Below, in pieces: positions 36,201 through 44,441 of a stretch of 55,905 bases of DNA (position 1 is its first letter; every line of letters starts with the position of its first letter). Under the pieces are notes generated by a model. The model had not been told where the DNA came from. It saw only the letters and a list, made by a program, of their open reading frames with translations, and did not search any database. The position numbers and the translations under genes are program-made. This stretch comes from Planctomycetia bacterium (lineage in GTDB: Bacteria > Planctomycetota > Planctomycetia > Pirellulales > Thermoguttaceae), in the NCBI GenBank assembly GCA_030527185.1, contig JAUNBF010000018.1, positions 1 through 55,905 of the forward strand, written 5' to 3'.

Positions 36201-36654
36201 AACGGACTGGGTATTGCTGAATACCACGGACGAAAACGCGTCGCTGGCAATGGTCGATATTGCTCAGGCTATGACCGGAGGCAGTGGTACAAATGGCATC
36301 TTTTCGATGGATTCCGGCTCACGATTGACAGTCGATTTGCGGATGGCGGCGGATGGAATTATCGGACAGACGATTCAGGCGGATGGTTTCGATATTGAGA
36401 ATGCGACGCTGGAATTGAATTTGCTGGGAGATTGGACGTTGGACGCGGTGGGAAGCTATAAACTGTTCAGCGATGATTTGCTCGACGCCATTTCTTTCGC
36501 CAGCGTTTCCGTGCCGGGATATACCGGGGAATTGCGGTTTGGACTGGATGGAAACATGCTGACGGTGGGCGTTCCTGAACCGTCGAGTTGGGTTTTGATG
36601 GGACTGTTGGTTTTGGGGTATCTGGGAATTCGCAGGCGTGGGGAGAAGCGATGA
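33297..36654 (+). CDS. PEP-CTERM beta-repeat surface protein, signal peptide out of frame across a G11 tract
   Basis: From 33362 to 36654 the frame encodes about 1090 residues of Gly/Thr/Asn-rich beta repeats (VNGAGTLILKGGEIGG, LTKVGKGTLTLNKSGN, HLAGDGDDGMGALLFSN) and a PEP-CTERM tag (VPEPSSWVLMGLLVLGYLG, then RRRGEKR). The start ATG at 33297 (or GTG 33300, better spaced from GGAGG) encodes a good signal peptide, MVRSFIWQMMTIGIVLIC. It then runs into 11 Gs and stops eight codons after the Cys codon. With 10 Gs the signal peptide joins the passenger as CGGGAVWGIDYSDGG. It is drawn as one gene because the signal peptide and passenger clearly belong together. The next gene overlaps its stop by 4 bp. 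Confidence 0.8.
33351..33361 (+). repeat. Poly-G tract (G11) within the signal peptide codons
   Basis: Eleven Gs follow the TGC codon at 33348-33350. Loss of one G, or gain of two, restores the frame between the signal peptide and the PEP-CTERM passenger. Confidence 0.92.
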
Positions 36655-37646
36655 AAAAAATAGCCGGGTTTACATTGGTCGAGTTGCTGGTCGTCATTGC
36701 GATTATCGGGATGTTGGTGGGGTTGCTGCTTCCGGCTGTCCAACAGGCTCGTGAAGCGGCACGGCAAATGCAGTGTAATAATAACCTGAAACAGATGGCG
36801 TTGGCTTGCTTGAACTACGAATCCTCCACGCGAAAAATGCCGTCGGCAGGCTGGACGCTGGAGTGGGTCGGCGACCCCGATCGTGGTTTTGGGCCAGCGC
36901 AGCCGGGAGGGTGGGTTTTCTCGCTTCTTCCGTTCGTGGAGCAGAACGCTCTGTTTCAGCTTGCGTCGGATGGCGACCCGGTGAACATTACCACCCCACA
37001 GAAAGAGGGGGCGCAAGTTACCACCGTCACGCCACTAGCGATGTTCAACTGTCCTTCGCGTCGCAGTCCGAAAGAGTATGCGGCGTTGACGGATCGTAAC
37101 CGTTACAACGCCACCTCCTGTCCAGAAACGGTCGCGAAGGGGGATTATTGTGGTAATGCGGGGACGGGGACGACGTACCGGACGTTTTCCCCTTCCACCA
37201 TGCCGGAGGCGGACGAGAAAATCAAGGCCAATCAATGGAGCAGCGCCACCTACAACGGTGTGATTTACGTTGTCAGCAAAGTGACGCTCGGGGAAATTCG
37301 AGATGGGTTGACAAACACCTATCTGATCGGTGAGAAATACCTTCGTCCTGAGGCGTATGAAGGGGGAACGATCGACGCGGCAGACGATTTTGGAATGTAC
37401 ATCGGGATGGACAACGACACCTGTCGGAACGTGAATAATGTTCCCCTGCAAGACCGTCAGGGTTATGGGGATTCGGCGGAATTTTTTGGAAGTTGCCATG
37501 CCGGTTCGTTTGGAATGGCGCTTTGCGACGGCTCCGTTCAGCGAATTTCCTACAGTATTGATAACATGGTGCATTATTGTTTCGGTGTGCGGAATGATGG
37601 TGGGATGTACAGTGATGGGACGAATGTTCAGGTGATTTTGCCGTAG
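36651..37646 (+). CDS. DUF1559 prepilin-type protein
   Basis: The 331-residue protein starts [20 protein letters not shown], a type IV prepilin-like signal expected to be cut before the Phe of GFTLVE. The DUF1559 domain follows, with [36 protein letters not shown] residues, LGEIRDGLTNTYLIGEKYL and [20 protein letters not shown]1559 proteins are greatly expanded in planctomycetes; their function is unknown, and the fold suggests surface pseudopilins. The ATG at 36651 overlaps the PEP-CTERM stop (ATGA), and GGGGAG lies upstream, so translation is coupled. If the upstream gene is out of frame, translation of this gene may drop too. Confidence 0.9.
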   Translation: MKKIAGFTLVELLVVIAIIGMLVGLLLPAVQQAREAARQMQCNNNLKQMALACLNYESSTRKMPSAGWTLEWVGDPDRGFGPAQPGGWVFSLLPFVEQNALFQLASDGDPVNITTPQKEGAQVTTVTPLAMFNCPSRRSPKEYAALTDRNRYNATSCPETVAKGDYCGNAGTGTTYRTFSPSTMPEADEKIKANQWSSATYNGVIYVVSKVTLGEIRDGLTNTYLIGEKYLRPEAYEGGTIDAADDFGMYIGMDNDTCRNVNNVPLQDRQGYGDSAEFFGSCHAGSFGMALCDGSVQRISYSIDNMVHYCFGVRNDGGMYSDGTNVQVILP

Positions 37647-37647
37647 A

Positions 37648-37812
37648 TACGGCCGTGCGTCGCGCCGCTTGCGCCTTCGGCGAGAGCGGCTTGCCCGTCA
37701 AGACTTCAGCCGCCGTGGAGAGAAAACCTTTCTAAAGAAAGAGTTATTCTCTCCAGACCTCTCTTTCCAAAGACTTCTGTCCGCGGCTACGCCGCTATTA
37801 TTTTTTGTTTTT
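37648..37812. repeat. Structured dispersed repeat, copy B
   Basis: Near-identical to 21552-21712. The hairpin arms here are GGAGAGAA (37717-37724) and TTCTCTCC (37747-37754), with inner CTTTCTAAAGAAAG (37728-37741). Relative to copy A both outer arms changed together, so pairing is kept. It lies between the DUF1559 gene and the second sialidase-like gene. Confidence 0.75.
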
Positions 37813-37836
37813 TTGTTTTCAACGAAAGGAATGAAA

Positions 37837-39168
37837 ATGAAAATTGTCAAATATTGCTTTGCTCTGGCATTTTTGTGGACAACGCTTTTGTCCGCTCAGT
37901 CGGAACACGCGAAAAAGATTGCGGAATCGTACAAAGGTGGTCCGTATGACCATTTCGCGAAGGAAATGCTGGTCAACCAGCCTGATTATGTGGTTTACGT
38001 TCCGAAAGGGAACAACCACGTTAAGGACGATCCCTACCGTTACATTTTGGGCGATAAATACAACGACCATTTTCAGGTGATTGCCAAAGACGACGGGACG
38101 CTGTTGGCGTTCTGGACGCAGGCGACGCGGGAAGCGGATCGGGATCAACACATCGCGTTTTCCAAGAGTACCGACAAAGGACTGACCTGGACACCCGTGC
38201 AGGTTCTGGCCGGGAGTGCGAACTGGAAGAATCCGCAGCTTCTGGCAAGTTGGCAGCAGCCGATGGTGAGCAAGTCGGGGCGGATTTACGTTCTCTGGAA
38301 CCAGCAAACAACCAGCCGCGGCCCCCACTGCGGAGCCTGTTTTGGCATTTTTTCCGATGACAACGGCGAAACGTGGTCGCCTCCCAAAGAGGTGAAGTTG
38401 ACGCGAACGTGGAAAGACCCGGAGAATGTGACGATTCCGACGAGTTGGTGCAACTGGCAGCGACCTCTACGGTTGGGCGACGACGGCAAATTCCTCGTCG
38501 GCTCCTCCCACCACGGAAAAGATGGTTGCGGGATTGAATTCTGGCAGTTTGAAAATATCGACGACGATCCGAAAGTGGAAGATATTAAAATCAGCGTTTT
38601 TTCGGAAAAACCGGAGCAGATTTTGAAGCTGGACCCGCCGGGAGCGTTCGGGAACGCGTGCGAAGAAGCGGGGATTGTGAAGTTGCCCGACGGACGATTG
38701 TTCACGGTCATGCGTACCGATGGCGGGTATCCGTACTGGTCGCAGAGTCGCGATAACGGCAAGACGTGGGACAAGCCGAAACCGTTGTTGGATCGTGACG
38801 GCGGGAAACCGTACCTCCACCCGCGTTCCCCTTGTCCGATTTACGATTGGAAAGGTTGCGAGGCGGGAAGTGGTTACTATTTTGTCCTGATTCACAACAC
38901 GTTCGATTTCAACCCCGAAAGGAAAACGTCGTATCAGGCTCGTGGCCCGCTCTACCTGATTGCCGGGAAGTTCATGCCGGATGCCGAACAGCCGGTTTGG
39001 TTTGCGGAGCCGAAACTCTTTGCCCCGCGAAAAGGGGGGAACTCGTTCTACACCAGTTATACCATCGTCGATGGCAAAGGGATTCTCTGGTTTCCCGACA
39101 TGAAGTATTACCTCCTCGGACGCGAAGTCGGTCCCGAATGGTTTGAAGGCGTAGACGAAATTCGGTAA
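37837..39168 (+). CDS. Second secreted sialidase-like Asp-box protein
   Basis: The 443-residue paralogue of the gene at 7050-8396 has a signal peptide (YCFALAFLWTTLLSA). Asp-box motifs are STDKGLTWTPV, SDDNGETWSPP and SRDNGKTWDKP. Also shared are EEAGIVKLPDGRLFTVMR, DRDGGKPYLHPRSPCPIYDWKG and GPEWFEGVDEI. A six-bladed propeller is expected. As for its paralogue, real sialidase activity cannot be confirmed. Start ATG 37837 lies 6 nt after AAGGA; ATG 37831 is directly next to that site and less likely. Placed after a PEP-CTERM/DUF1559 pair, it is probably exported for handling host or biomass polysaccharides. Confidence 0.85.
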   Translation: MKIVKYCFALAFLWTTLLSAQSEHAKKIAESYKGGPYDHFAKEMLVNQPDYVVYVPKGNNHVKDDPYRYILGDKYNDHFQVIAKDDGTLLAFWTQATREADRDQHIAFSKSTDKGLTWTPVQVLAGSANWKNPQLLASWQQPMVSKSGRIYVLWNQQTTSRGPHCGACFGIFSDDNGETWSPPKEVKLTRTWKDPENVTIPTSWCNWQRPLRLGDDGKFLVGSSHHGKDGCGIEFWQFENIDDDPKVEDIKISVFSEKPEQILKLDPPGAFGNACEEAGIVKLPDGRLFTVMRTDGGYPYWSQSRDNGKTWDKPKPLLDRDGGKPYLHPRSPCPIYDWKGCEAGSGYYFVLIHNTFDFNPERKTSYQARGPLYLIAGKFMPDAEQPVWFAEPKLFAPRKGGNSFYTSYTIVDGKGILWFPDMKYYLLGREVGPEWFEGVDEIR

Positions 39169-39191
39169 AGAAGTTCCTCTCCGAAAATTTT

Positions 39192-39222
39192 CCCAGACCT
39201 CCGCGGAAGACAGGGGTCTGGG
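39192..39222 (+). terminator. Hairpin after the second sialidase-like gene
   Basis: CCCAGACC (39192-39199) pairs with GGTCTGGG (39215-39222) across 15 nt, 24 bp after the stop codon. There is no T-run, so it is either a weak terminator or a fragment of a dispersed repeat. Confidence 0.4.
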
Positions 39223-39264
39223 GAGAAGTCTATCTCGACCGAATTTCCTCACGTTTGGCAAAGA

Positions 39265-39335
39265 GAGTTTCCAAAAAAGTACCCCCTTGTTTCCAAAATT
39301 GCACTATTGCTTTTTTGCCAAACGGAGCGCATAAT
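39265..39335 (+). promoter_or_regulatory. Promoter module shared with the gene at 33297
   Basis: Positions 39265-39315 match 33177-33227 almost base for base, including the paired TTTCCAAAA repeats. The -35 box is TTGCTT (39307-39312) and the -10 box CATAAT (39330-39335), with 17 bp between, the same spacing as in the other copy although the spacer sequence differs. The conservation supports a real, co-regulated promoter. Confidence 0.75.
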
Positions 39336-39397
39336 GAAAGTGTGGGAACCGTTTGGGTAGTTCTGGTATCGAAAATTTTTGAAAACGGAGATGTCTG

Positions 39398-40938
39398 ATG
39401 AACAATTTTGGTGAACAGGTTTTGTTGCCCGGCAAGATGTTACTTTGCGGGGGGGGGGTAAAATAGAAAAGAATCCATCTTTTTCCTTGTATGAGAAAGG
39501 TGTTGTCCATCTATCTCTATGGATGAGGGCGTTTGTCGTCTCGATAATTTTTCTGGGGAGTTTGGGCAGTATCGCTACTGCGGCTGTCTATCTGGATAAT
39601 ACGGAAATTGCCGATCTGGCCGCTACCGTCAACGTGACCGCGCAAGGCCAGTCCTACACATTCACGGGAACAGGCACTCTGGCTGAAAACACGCTTTCCG
39701 GCGACATTTTCGGAGCGGGAAATATCGTGATTCGTGGTTCGACGACCAACATTACACTTTCCGGGGGAGCTAGTTACCCCATAGGTCAGGATGGTGGGAA
39801 TACGACGGCTCTGAGCTATACTGGCTCTACGCGGATTGTCGATGGTGCCACGCTCAAAATAGATGGGACGAATCTTTTGCGTACCAGCAGCATCTACATC
39901 GGCAAAGGTTCCACGTTGACGGGAGTGGGAGAGTATCTGGGAGGCACGTGGTTTTATCGCAGTTTTTCGGAACTGGTGGTGGATGGAGGAACGCTGGAAT
40001 GCGGAGGAGCCACGCTCGGAGCGGTGAAGGGAAAGTACAACTTCCCGGAAGTCACGCTTAAGAATGGAGGGGTACTTTATGCCAACGGGAATGTGCGAAC
40101 CGTTACCAATATCCACGCGACCGAAGGAACATCCTACATGAAAGGAACCGGTTATTTTTTCCTGCGTACGGGAGGGAATTATGGCGATGGAGCTTTTATC
40201 GTGGATGAGGGAGCAACCCTGGTAATCGATGCCCTGATCAATAACAGTGGTACCGCGGGCACTCGTCCCATTCTTACGAAACAGGGGGTAGGGACGTTGG
40301 TCATGAACAACGATTACCGGACGCCTGAATCCGTTTCCAGTGGAATTGTCATTCAGGCAGGAACGGTTCAGATGGCCAATATCAATGTGGCAAATTCCAT
40401 TACGATGAATACCGCAGCCGGAAATGCGCTTTTGGATTTGACATCTGCGGATGTGGCGGTGAGCTATGGAGAGAAGAACTGGACACTTTTTGCCACCTCA
40501 ACAGAGAATCTGGCGGCATTGGGAACGGTGACGATTACCGAATCGTATCAGACGGCCAATACCATGCAGTCTCTCTTTACCATGGGAAGCGACAACGCCA
40601 TTCGCATCGAACTTTTCAACGATGCCGGAGTCGTTACAGGACAAACCATCGTGGCAGAGGAATTCGATATTACGGGCGGAACACTGGAATTGGTTCTGAT
40701 GGGAGATGGTTGGAGTGAGAACGATTGGAACCGTACCATCCCTCTGGCGGAAGCGGGAATTGATTGGAGTGGTTTTGAAGAAATCGTTCTTTACGGCTCC
40801 TCCGGCGTCGTTCCTGTCGGATTGTCGGAGGATGGCAAGGCAATTCAGTTTGGCGTTCCTGAACCATCGAGTTGGATATTGATGGCACTTCTGTTTTTGG
40901 GGTATTGGGGAGGTCGTTGGTATGGGAGGAAACGATGA
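39398..40938 (+). CDS. PEP-CTERM surface protein preceded by a G10 tract
   Basis: The frame from 39445 to 40938 encodes a hydrophobic signal-like segment ([21 protein letters not shown]), about 430 residues of Gly/Thr-rich beta repeats and a PEP-CTERM tag ([26 protein letters not shown]). The best ribosome site is GGAG 7 nt before ATG 39398. From there translation hits the G10 tract and ends after 22 codons (LLCGGGVK). With 11 Gs it would read [12 protein letters not shown] and enter the long frame. The internal ATG at 39523 could start the signal peptide alone but has no Shine-Dalgarno; it overlaps the stop of a 12-codon frame beginning at 39491. Promoter and leader resemble those of the gene at 33297. 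Confidence 0.7.
39449..39458 (+). repeat. Poly-G tract (G10) in the 5' part of the PEP-CTERM gene
   Basis: Ten Gs follow a TTGC context that matches the other tract (TTAATTTGC there, TTACTTTGC here). One extra G would link the ATG at 39398 to the PEP-CTERM frame. Confidence 0.92.
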
Positions 40939-41881
40939 CGGCAAAATGGCGAACGGGTTTTACACTGGTCGAGTTGCTGGTCGTCATTGCGATTATTGGC
41001 ATGTTGGTGGGAATGCTCCTTCCGGCAGTCCAGCAGGCACGGGAAGCGGCCAGGCAAACGCAGTGCAACAACCATCTGCGGCAACTTGCGGTGGCCTGCC
41101 TGAATTACGAATCCCAACAGGGAACGTACCCTTCCGGCGGGTGGTGGCAAAATTGGTGTGGCGACCCGGATCGCGGTTTTGGCGTTGCTCAGCCCGGATC
41201 GTGGATGTTTTCGATTCTGCCGTACCTGGAACAGAACGCTCTCTATCAGCTTACCGCAGATGGGAATCCCGATAATGCCCAAAATTCTGCTCTGGTCACG
41301 CAGATGAGACAGACGATCCTTCCGATGTTTATTGCCCTTCGCGTCGTCCTCCCAGGCTTTACAGCAACCTTGCCAAAAACGATTATGTGGGATGTTCCGG
41401 GGATGTCAGCGCCCGACGCAATACGGATCCCAATGCCGGAAGTCCCACTTCCCTTTCCAGTGCCATGGAAATTATCCGTTCAGGAAAGTGGAGACCAAAC
41501 AATAACAATGGAACGATCTACTCCATCAGCACAGTCTCCAACGCGGAAATTTACGATGGGACGACGAATACTTACCTGGTGGGGGAGAAATACCTTGATC
41601 CCGACGGTTATGAAAAGAGTGACCCATCCGACGATACAGGGCTTTACACCGGTTCGGACATGGACTCTCTTCGTTGTACGCGAGTCGATTCGTGGAAATA
41701 TATGCAAGACCGCTCGGGCGTTCACTCTGGCTCGGAAGCGTTTGGAAGTGTTCACAGTGGAGGAGGGGGCTTTGCCATGGGGGATGGTTCCGTACGTCGG
41801 GTGGGGTACGATATTGACGAATCTGTCCACCGTTGTCTGGGTGTTCGGAACGATGGAGAAGTTGTACGAATCCCGGAATAA
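40935..41881 (+). pseudogene. DUF1559 prepilin-type gene broken by a one-base deletion
   Basis: The gene starts at ATG 40935, overlapping the PEP-CTERM stop by 4 bp, with [30 protein letters not shown] and a normal DUF1559 beginning ([17 protein letters not shown]). Around 41327-41331 the sequence reads ATGTTTATTGCCC where family members have MF.CPSRR. One missing T shifts the frame, and the correct continuation ([13 protein letters not shown] to [19 protein letters not shown]) runs in another frame to 41881. Read without correction, the frame runs on to 41909 with an unrelated sequence. The defect may be a true mutation or a sequencing error, since the rest of the C-terminal frame is intact. 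Confidence 0.75.
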
Positions 41882-41905
41882 AACCATAAGAAAGGAAGGT
41901 TGTTT

Positions 41906-43408
41906 ATGAAAAAGTGGATTCCGATGTTGTTTTTGTTCATCAGCCCCCTGTGGGCAGAAAAACCGATTTTGGTGATTAACGAAGATAACGATCATTACTT
42001 CAAGCAGGCTCCCGAATTTATGACGGAAGAAGCTCTGCGAGCCTACATCGACCAGTTTGCCAACACGCACGTGACGCATTTTTTCATGTGTCCGCAAGGG
42101 CAACGAGCCAGTTACGATTCCAAAGTGACAGAGCCGATTTGGGAAGGTGTCACTGGCGGGGAAATCGACTACGGACCAGGGCAGGATGGTATTCGCTGGA
42201 CATCCAATTGTAAAACGCTTTGCGAAAAGGGAATCGATCCGTACAAAATTTGGATCGAACGTTGTCGTCAAATTTCCATTTCACCGTGGATGACCATGCG
42301 AATGAATGACGCACATTTTTTGCAGAACCGGAACTATTTCCGTACGCTCAATTTTTGGCGGGAACACCCGGAACTTTGGCTGGATCCAAACCAGAACAGC
42401 GCTTTCAATTACGCAAAAAAAGAGGTTCGAGACTACCATCTGGCGATCGTGCGGGAACTTTTTGAACGATACGATTTCGACGGTCTAGAATTGGATTGGG
42501 TGCGGATGTATCCTCTCCTGACTCCAGGGAAAGAACGTGAGGAATCGATTTATCTGACCGAATTTATGCGGGAAGTTCGTAAAATTTCCAAAGAATGGGA
42601 GGAAAAACGTGGACATTCCATTGCCCTTTCCGCTCGTGTGGTGGCCGAGCCGAAAGCGGCGGAAATCATCGGGATGAATCCTGTTCAATGGGCCAAAGAA
42701 GGACTGATCGACGTGTTGGTAATCTCGAATTTCTGGAGTACCTCCGATTTTGAACTTTCCGCGAATGAATGGAAAAAGGCGATGGGCGACGCGGCAAAGA
42801 ACGTCAAGGTTCTCGTGGCGACGGATGCGGGAATCAACTCCGGGGCGGCTCCCATGCGGGGGCTGACGTTGGAGATGTACAACGCCTGGGCGGCCAACGG
42901 CTATCATCAGGGAGCGGACGGAGTTTACCTCTTCAATCTGGTTTATAACCCCACCCTTTTGAGAAAAGTCATTCAGCAGGGGCTGGCACCGGAGACGGTT
43001 CAAAACGCTCCACGCCGTCATCCGGTAACGTATCACGATTACCTACTCCACATGCTTCCTCACGCGAAAGATTGGGACGAAGGAAAACAGCTTCCTCGAA
43101 AAACCGACGTTCCTCAGGAATTTCGCGTCCAGTTCGGGAAAGTTCCGGACGATGGGAATTTGTTCGTCTTGCTTTCCTTACGTTCCTCCGATTCGGTTCA
43201 GGAGGGGGAATACGAAATTCTTCTGAATGGCCGGAAGCCGACTTCCATGACCGAGGAATCGGATCGTAACAATTATGGTTCCGCAGGCCGAACGTTCCGT
43301 TGCGCGTTTCCGATGTCCACTGCAAAAGATGGGCATAATACCGTTCGCGTGATCCAAAAATCCGGCACTCCGCAGGAGGTCGTCTGGGTGGAGATGCAGG
43401 TTCGTTGA
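41906..43408 (+). CDS. Secreted glycosyl hydrolase-like TIM barrel (GHL10/DUF187-like)
   Basis: The 500-residue protein has a signal peptide ([11 protein letters not shown]). Its TIM barrel is related to the GHL10/DUF187 and family-10-like hydrolases ([85 protein letters not shown]). GLELDW carries acidic residues in the position expected for catalysis; this is inference. A C-terminal beta domain follows ([15 protein letters not shown]). AAAGGAAGG lies 6 nt before ATG 41906. It is 24 bp after the DUF1559 pseudogene and probably in the same transcript. Substrate unknown. Confidence 0.78.
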   Translation: MKKWIPMLFLFISPLWAEKPILVINEDNDHYFKQAPEFMTEEALRAYIDQFANTHVTHFFMCPQGQRASYDSKVTEPIWEGVTGGEIDYGPGQDGIRWTSNCKTLCEKGIDPYKIWIERCRQISISPWMTMRMNDAHFLQNRNYFRTLNFWREHPELWLDPNQNSAFNYAKKEVRDYHLAIVRELFERYDFDGLELDWVRMYPLLTPGKEREESIYLTEFMREVRKISKEWEEKRGHSIALSARVVAEPKAAEIIGMNPVQWAKEGLIDVLVISNFWSTSDFELSANEWKKAMGDAAKNVKVLVATDAGINSGAAPMRGLTLEMYNAWAANGYHQGADGVYLFNLVYNPTLLRKVIQQGLAPETVQNAPRRHPVTYHDYLLHMLPHAKDWDEGKQLPRKTDVPQEFRVQFGKVPDDGNLFVLLSLRSSDSVQEGEYEILLNGRKPTSMTEESDRNNYGSAGRTFRCAFPMSTAKDGHNTVRVIQKSGTPQEVVWVEMQVR

Positions 43409-43420
43409 TGCAGGTTCGTT
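43393..43420. repeat. 14-bp perfect tandem duplication across a stop codon
   Basis: GATGCAGGTTCGTT occurs twice in a row, covering the last codons and stop of the gene ending at 43408. Gain or loss of one unit would not change the protein end, so it is probably neutral slippage. Confidence 0.8.
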
Positions 43421-43448
43421 GATGTGCCTGTGCGAGTTGGCGATTTTC

Positions 43449-44441
43449 CTATTTTCCAGGAGCTTTTCCCGCCATGGGATAGGAACCGAGAATCTCCAGA
43501 CGCTGGGTCTTTTTTTCCAGCATTTCGAGTGCCCGACGAACTTTCAGTTCCGTCCGATGGCCGTAAAAATCGACGAAAAAGAGGTACGTTCCCGGAGATG
43601 TGGGGATGGGAAAGGATTCGATCCAGGTGAGATTGATTTTGTGACGCTTGAAAATCGTCAGCGCGTCGGCAAGCGACCCCGATTCGTGCGGCAGCGCAAA
43701 CATCAGTGACGTTTTGTCATGTTTTGTCCGTGGCGCGTCCTCTTTTCCCAGGACGACGAAGCGGGTGACGTTGTTGGTGTTGTCGGCAATGGACTCAACC
43801 AGGGGTGTCAATTCGTAAGCACGGGCAGCCAACGGACTGGCGACCGCTGCCACGCCGCCTTGCGTTTGAGCGTTTTGAGCGGCAGCTGCGGTACTGGTCA
43901 CTTCCACCAGCCGGACGTTGGGAAGGTGCCGAACCAGCCAATGGCGGCATTGGGAAAGAGCCTGCGGTTTGCTGTGGACTTCGCGGATTTCTTCCCGTGG
44001 ACAACGAGCCATGAGGGTGTGATGAATCGGAATTTCGACTTCGCCGCAAATGCGAACGGGAACGCGAGTGAACATCTCCAGCGCATCCACCACCCGGCCA
44101 TCGGTCGAATTTTCAATCGGCACGACGCCGTAATGAGCCTGTTCGCGGAGGACTTCCTCAAAAACGCTTTCGATCGTCGTTACGGGGGAGTGAGCCACGC
44201 CGGAACCAAAAAATTGCTCCATGGCGAGGTGGGTATAGCTGTACAGTGGTCCCAAAAACGCGACTTGAACCGGTTGGACGAGTTGCTGGCAGAGAGAGGC
44301 CACTTCCCGCAAAATCGTCTCCTTTTTTTCCGCGTCGAGAAGCATTTTTCGGGGTGGCAGGTCGGTTTGCCGCGTCACGAGTCGGGCACGGAGTTCCAGA
44401 AGTCGGAGGATTTCTTCGTCGATTTTTTGGGGGCTGTTCAT
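43449..44441 (-). CDS. pheA: Prephenate dehydratase with N-terminal chorismate mutase-like segment
   Basis: The 330-residue protein has a chorismate mutase-like N-terminus (QKIDEEILRLLELRARLVTRQ). The prephenate dehydratase domain follows from about residue 58 (VAFLGPLYSYTHLAMEQFFG, YGVVPIENSTDGRVVDALEMF, the TRF motif in NVTRFVVLG). A C-terminal ACT domain comes last (HESGSLADALTIFKRHKINLTWIESFPIP), the site of phenylalanine feedback control. It converts chorismate or prephenate to phenylpyruvate for phenylalanine synthesis. The mutase part is short, and I cannot be sure it is active. Its start overlaps the stop of the preceding gene by 4 bp, so the two are coupled. It is convergent with the gene ending at 43408. 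Confidence 0.92.
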   Translation of the reverse strand: MNSPQKIDEEILRLLELRARLVTRQTDLPPRKMLLDAEKKETILREVASLCQQLVQPVQVAFLGPLYSYTHLAMEQFFGSGVAHSPVTTIESVFEEVLREQAHYGVVPIENSTDGRVVDALEMFTRVPVRICGEVEIPIHHTLMARCPREEIREVHSKPQALSQCRHWLVRHLPNVRLVEVTSTAAAAQNAQTQGGVAAVASPLAARAYELTPLVESIADNTNNVTRFVVLGKEDAPRTKHDKTSLMFALPHESGSLADALTIFKRHKINLTWIESFPIPTSPGTYLFFVDFYGHRTELKVRRALEMLEKKTQRLEILGSYPMAGKAPGK

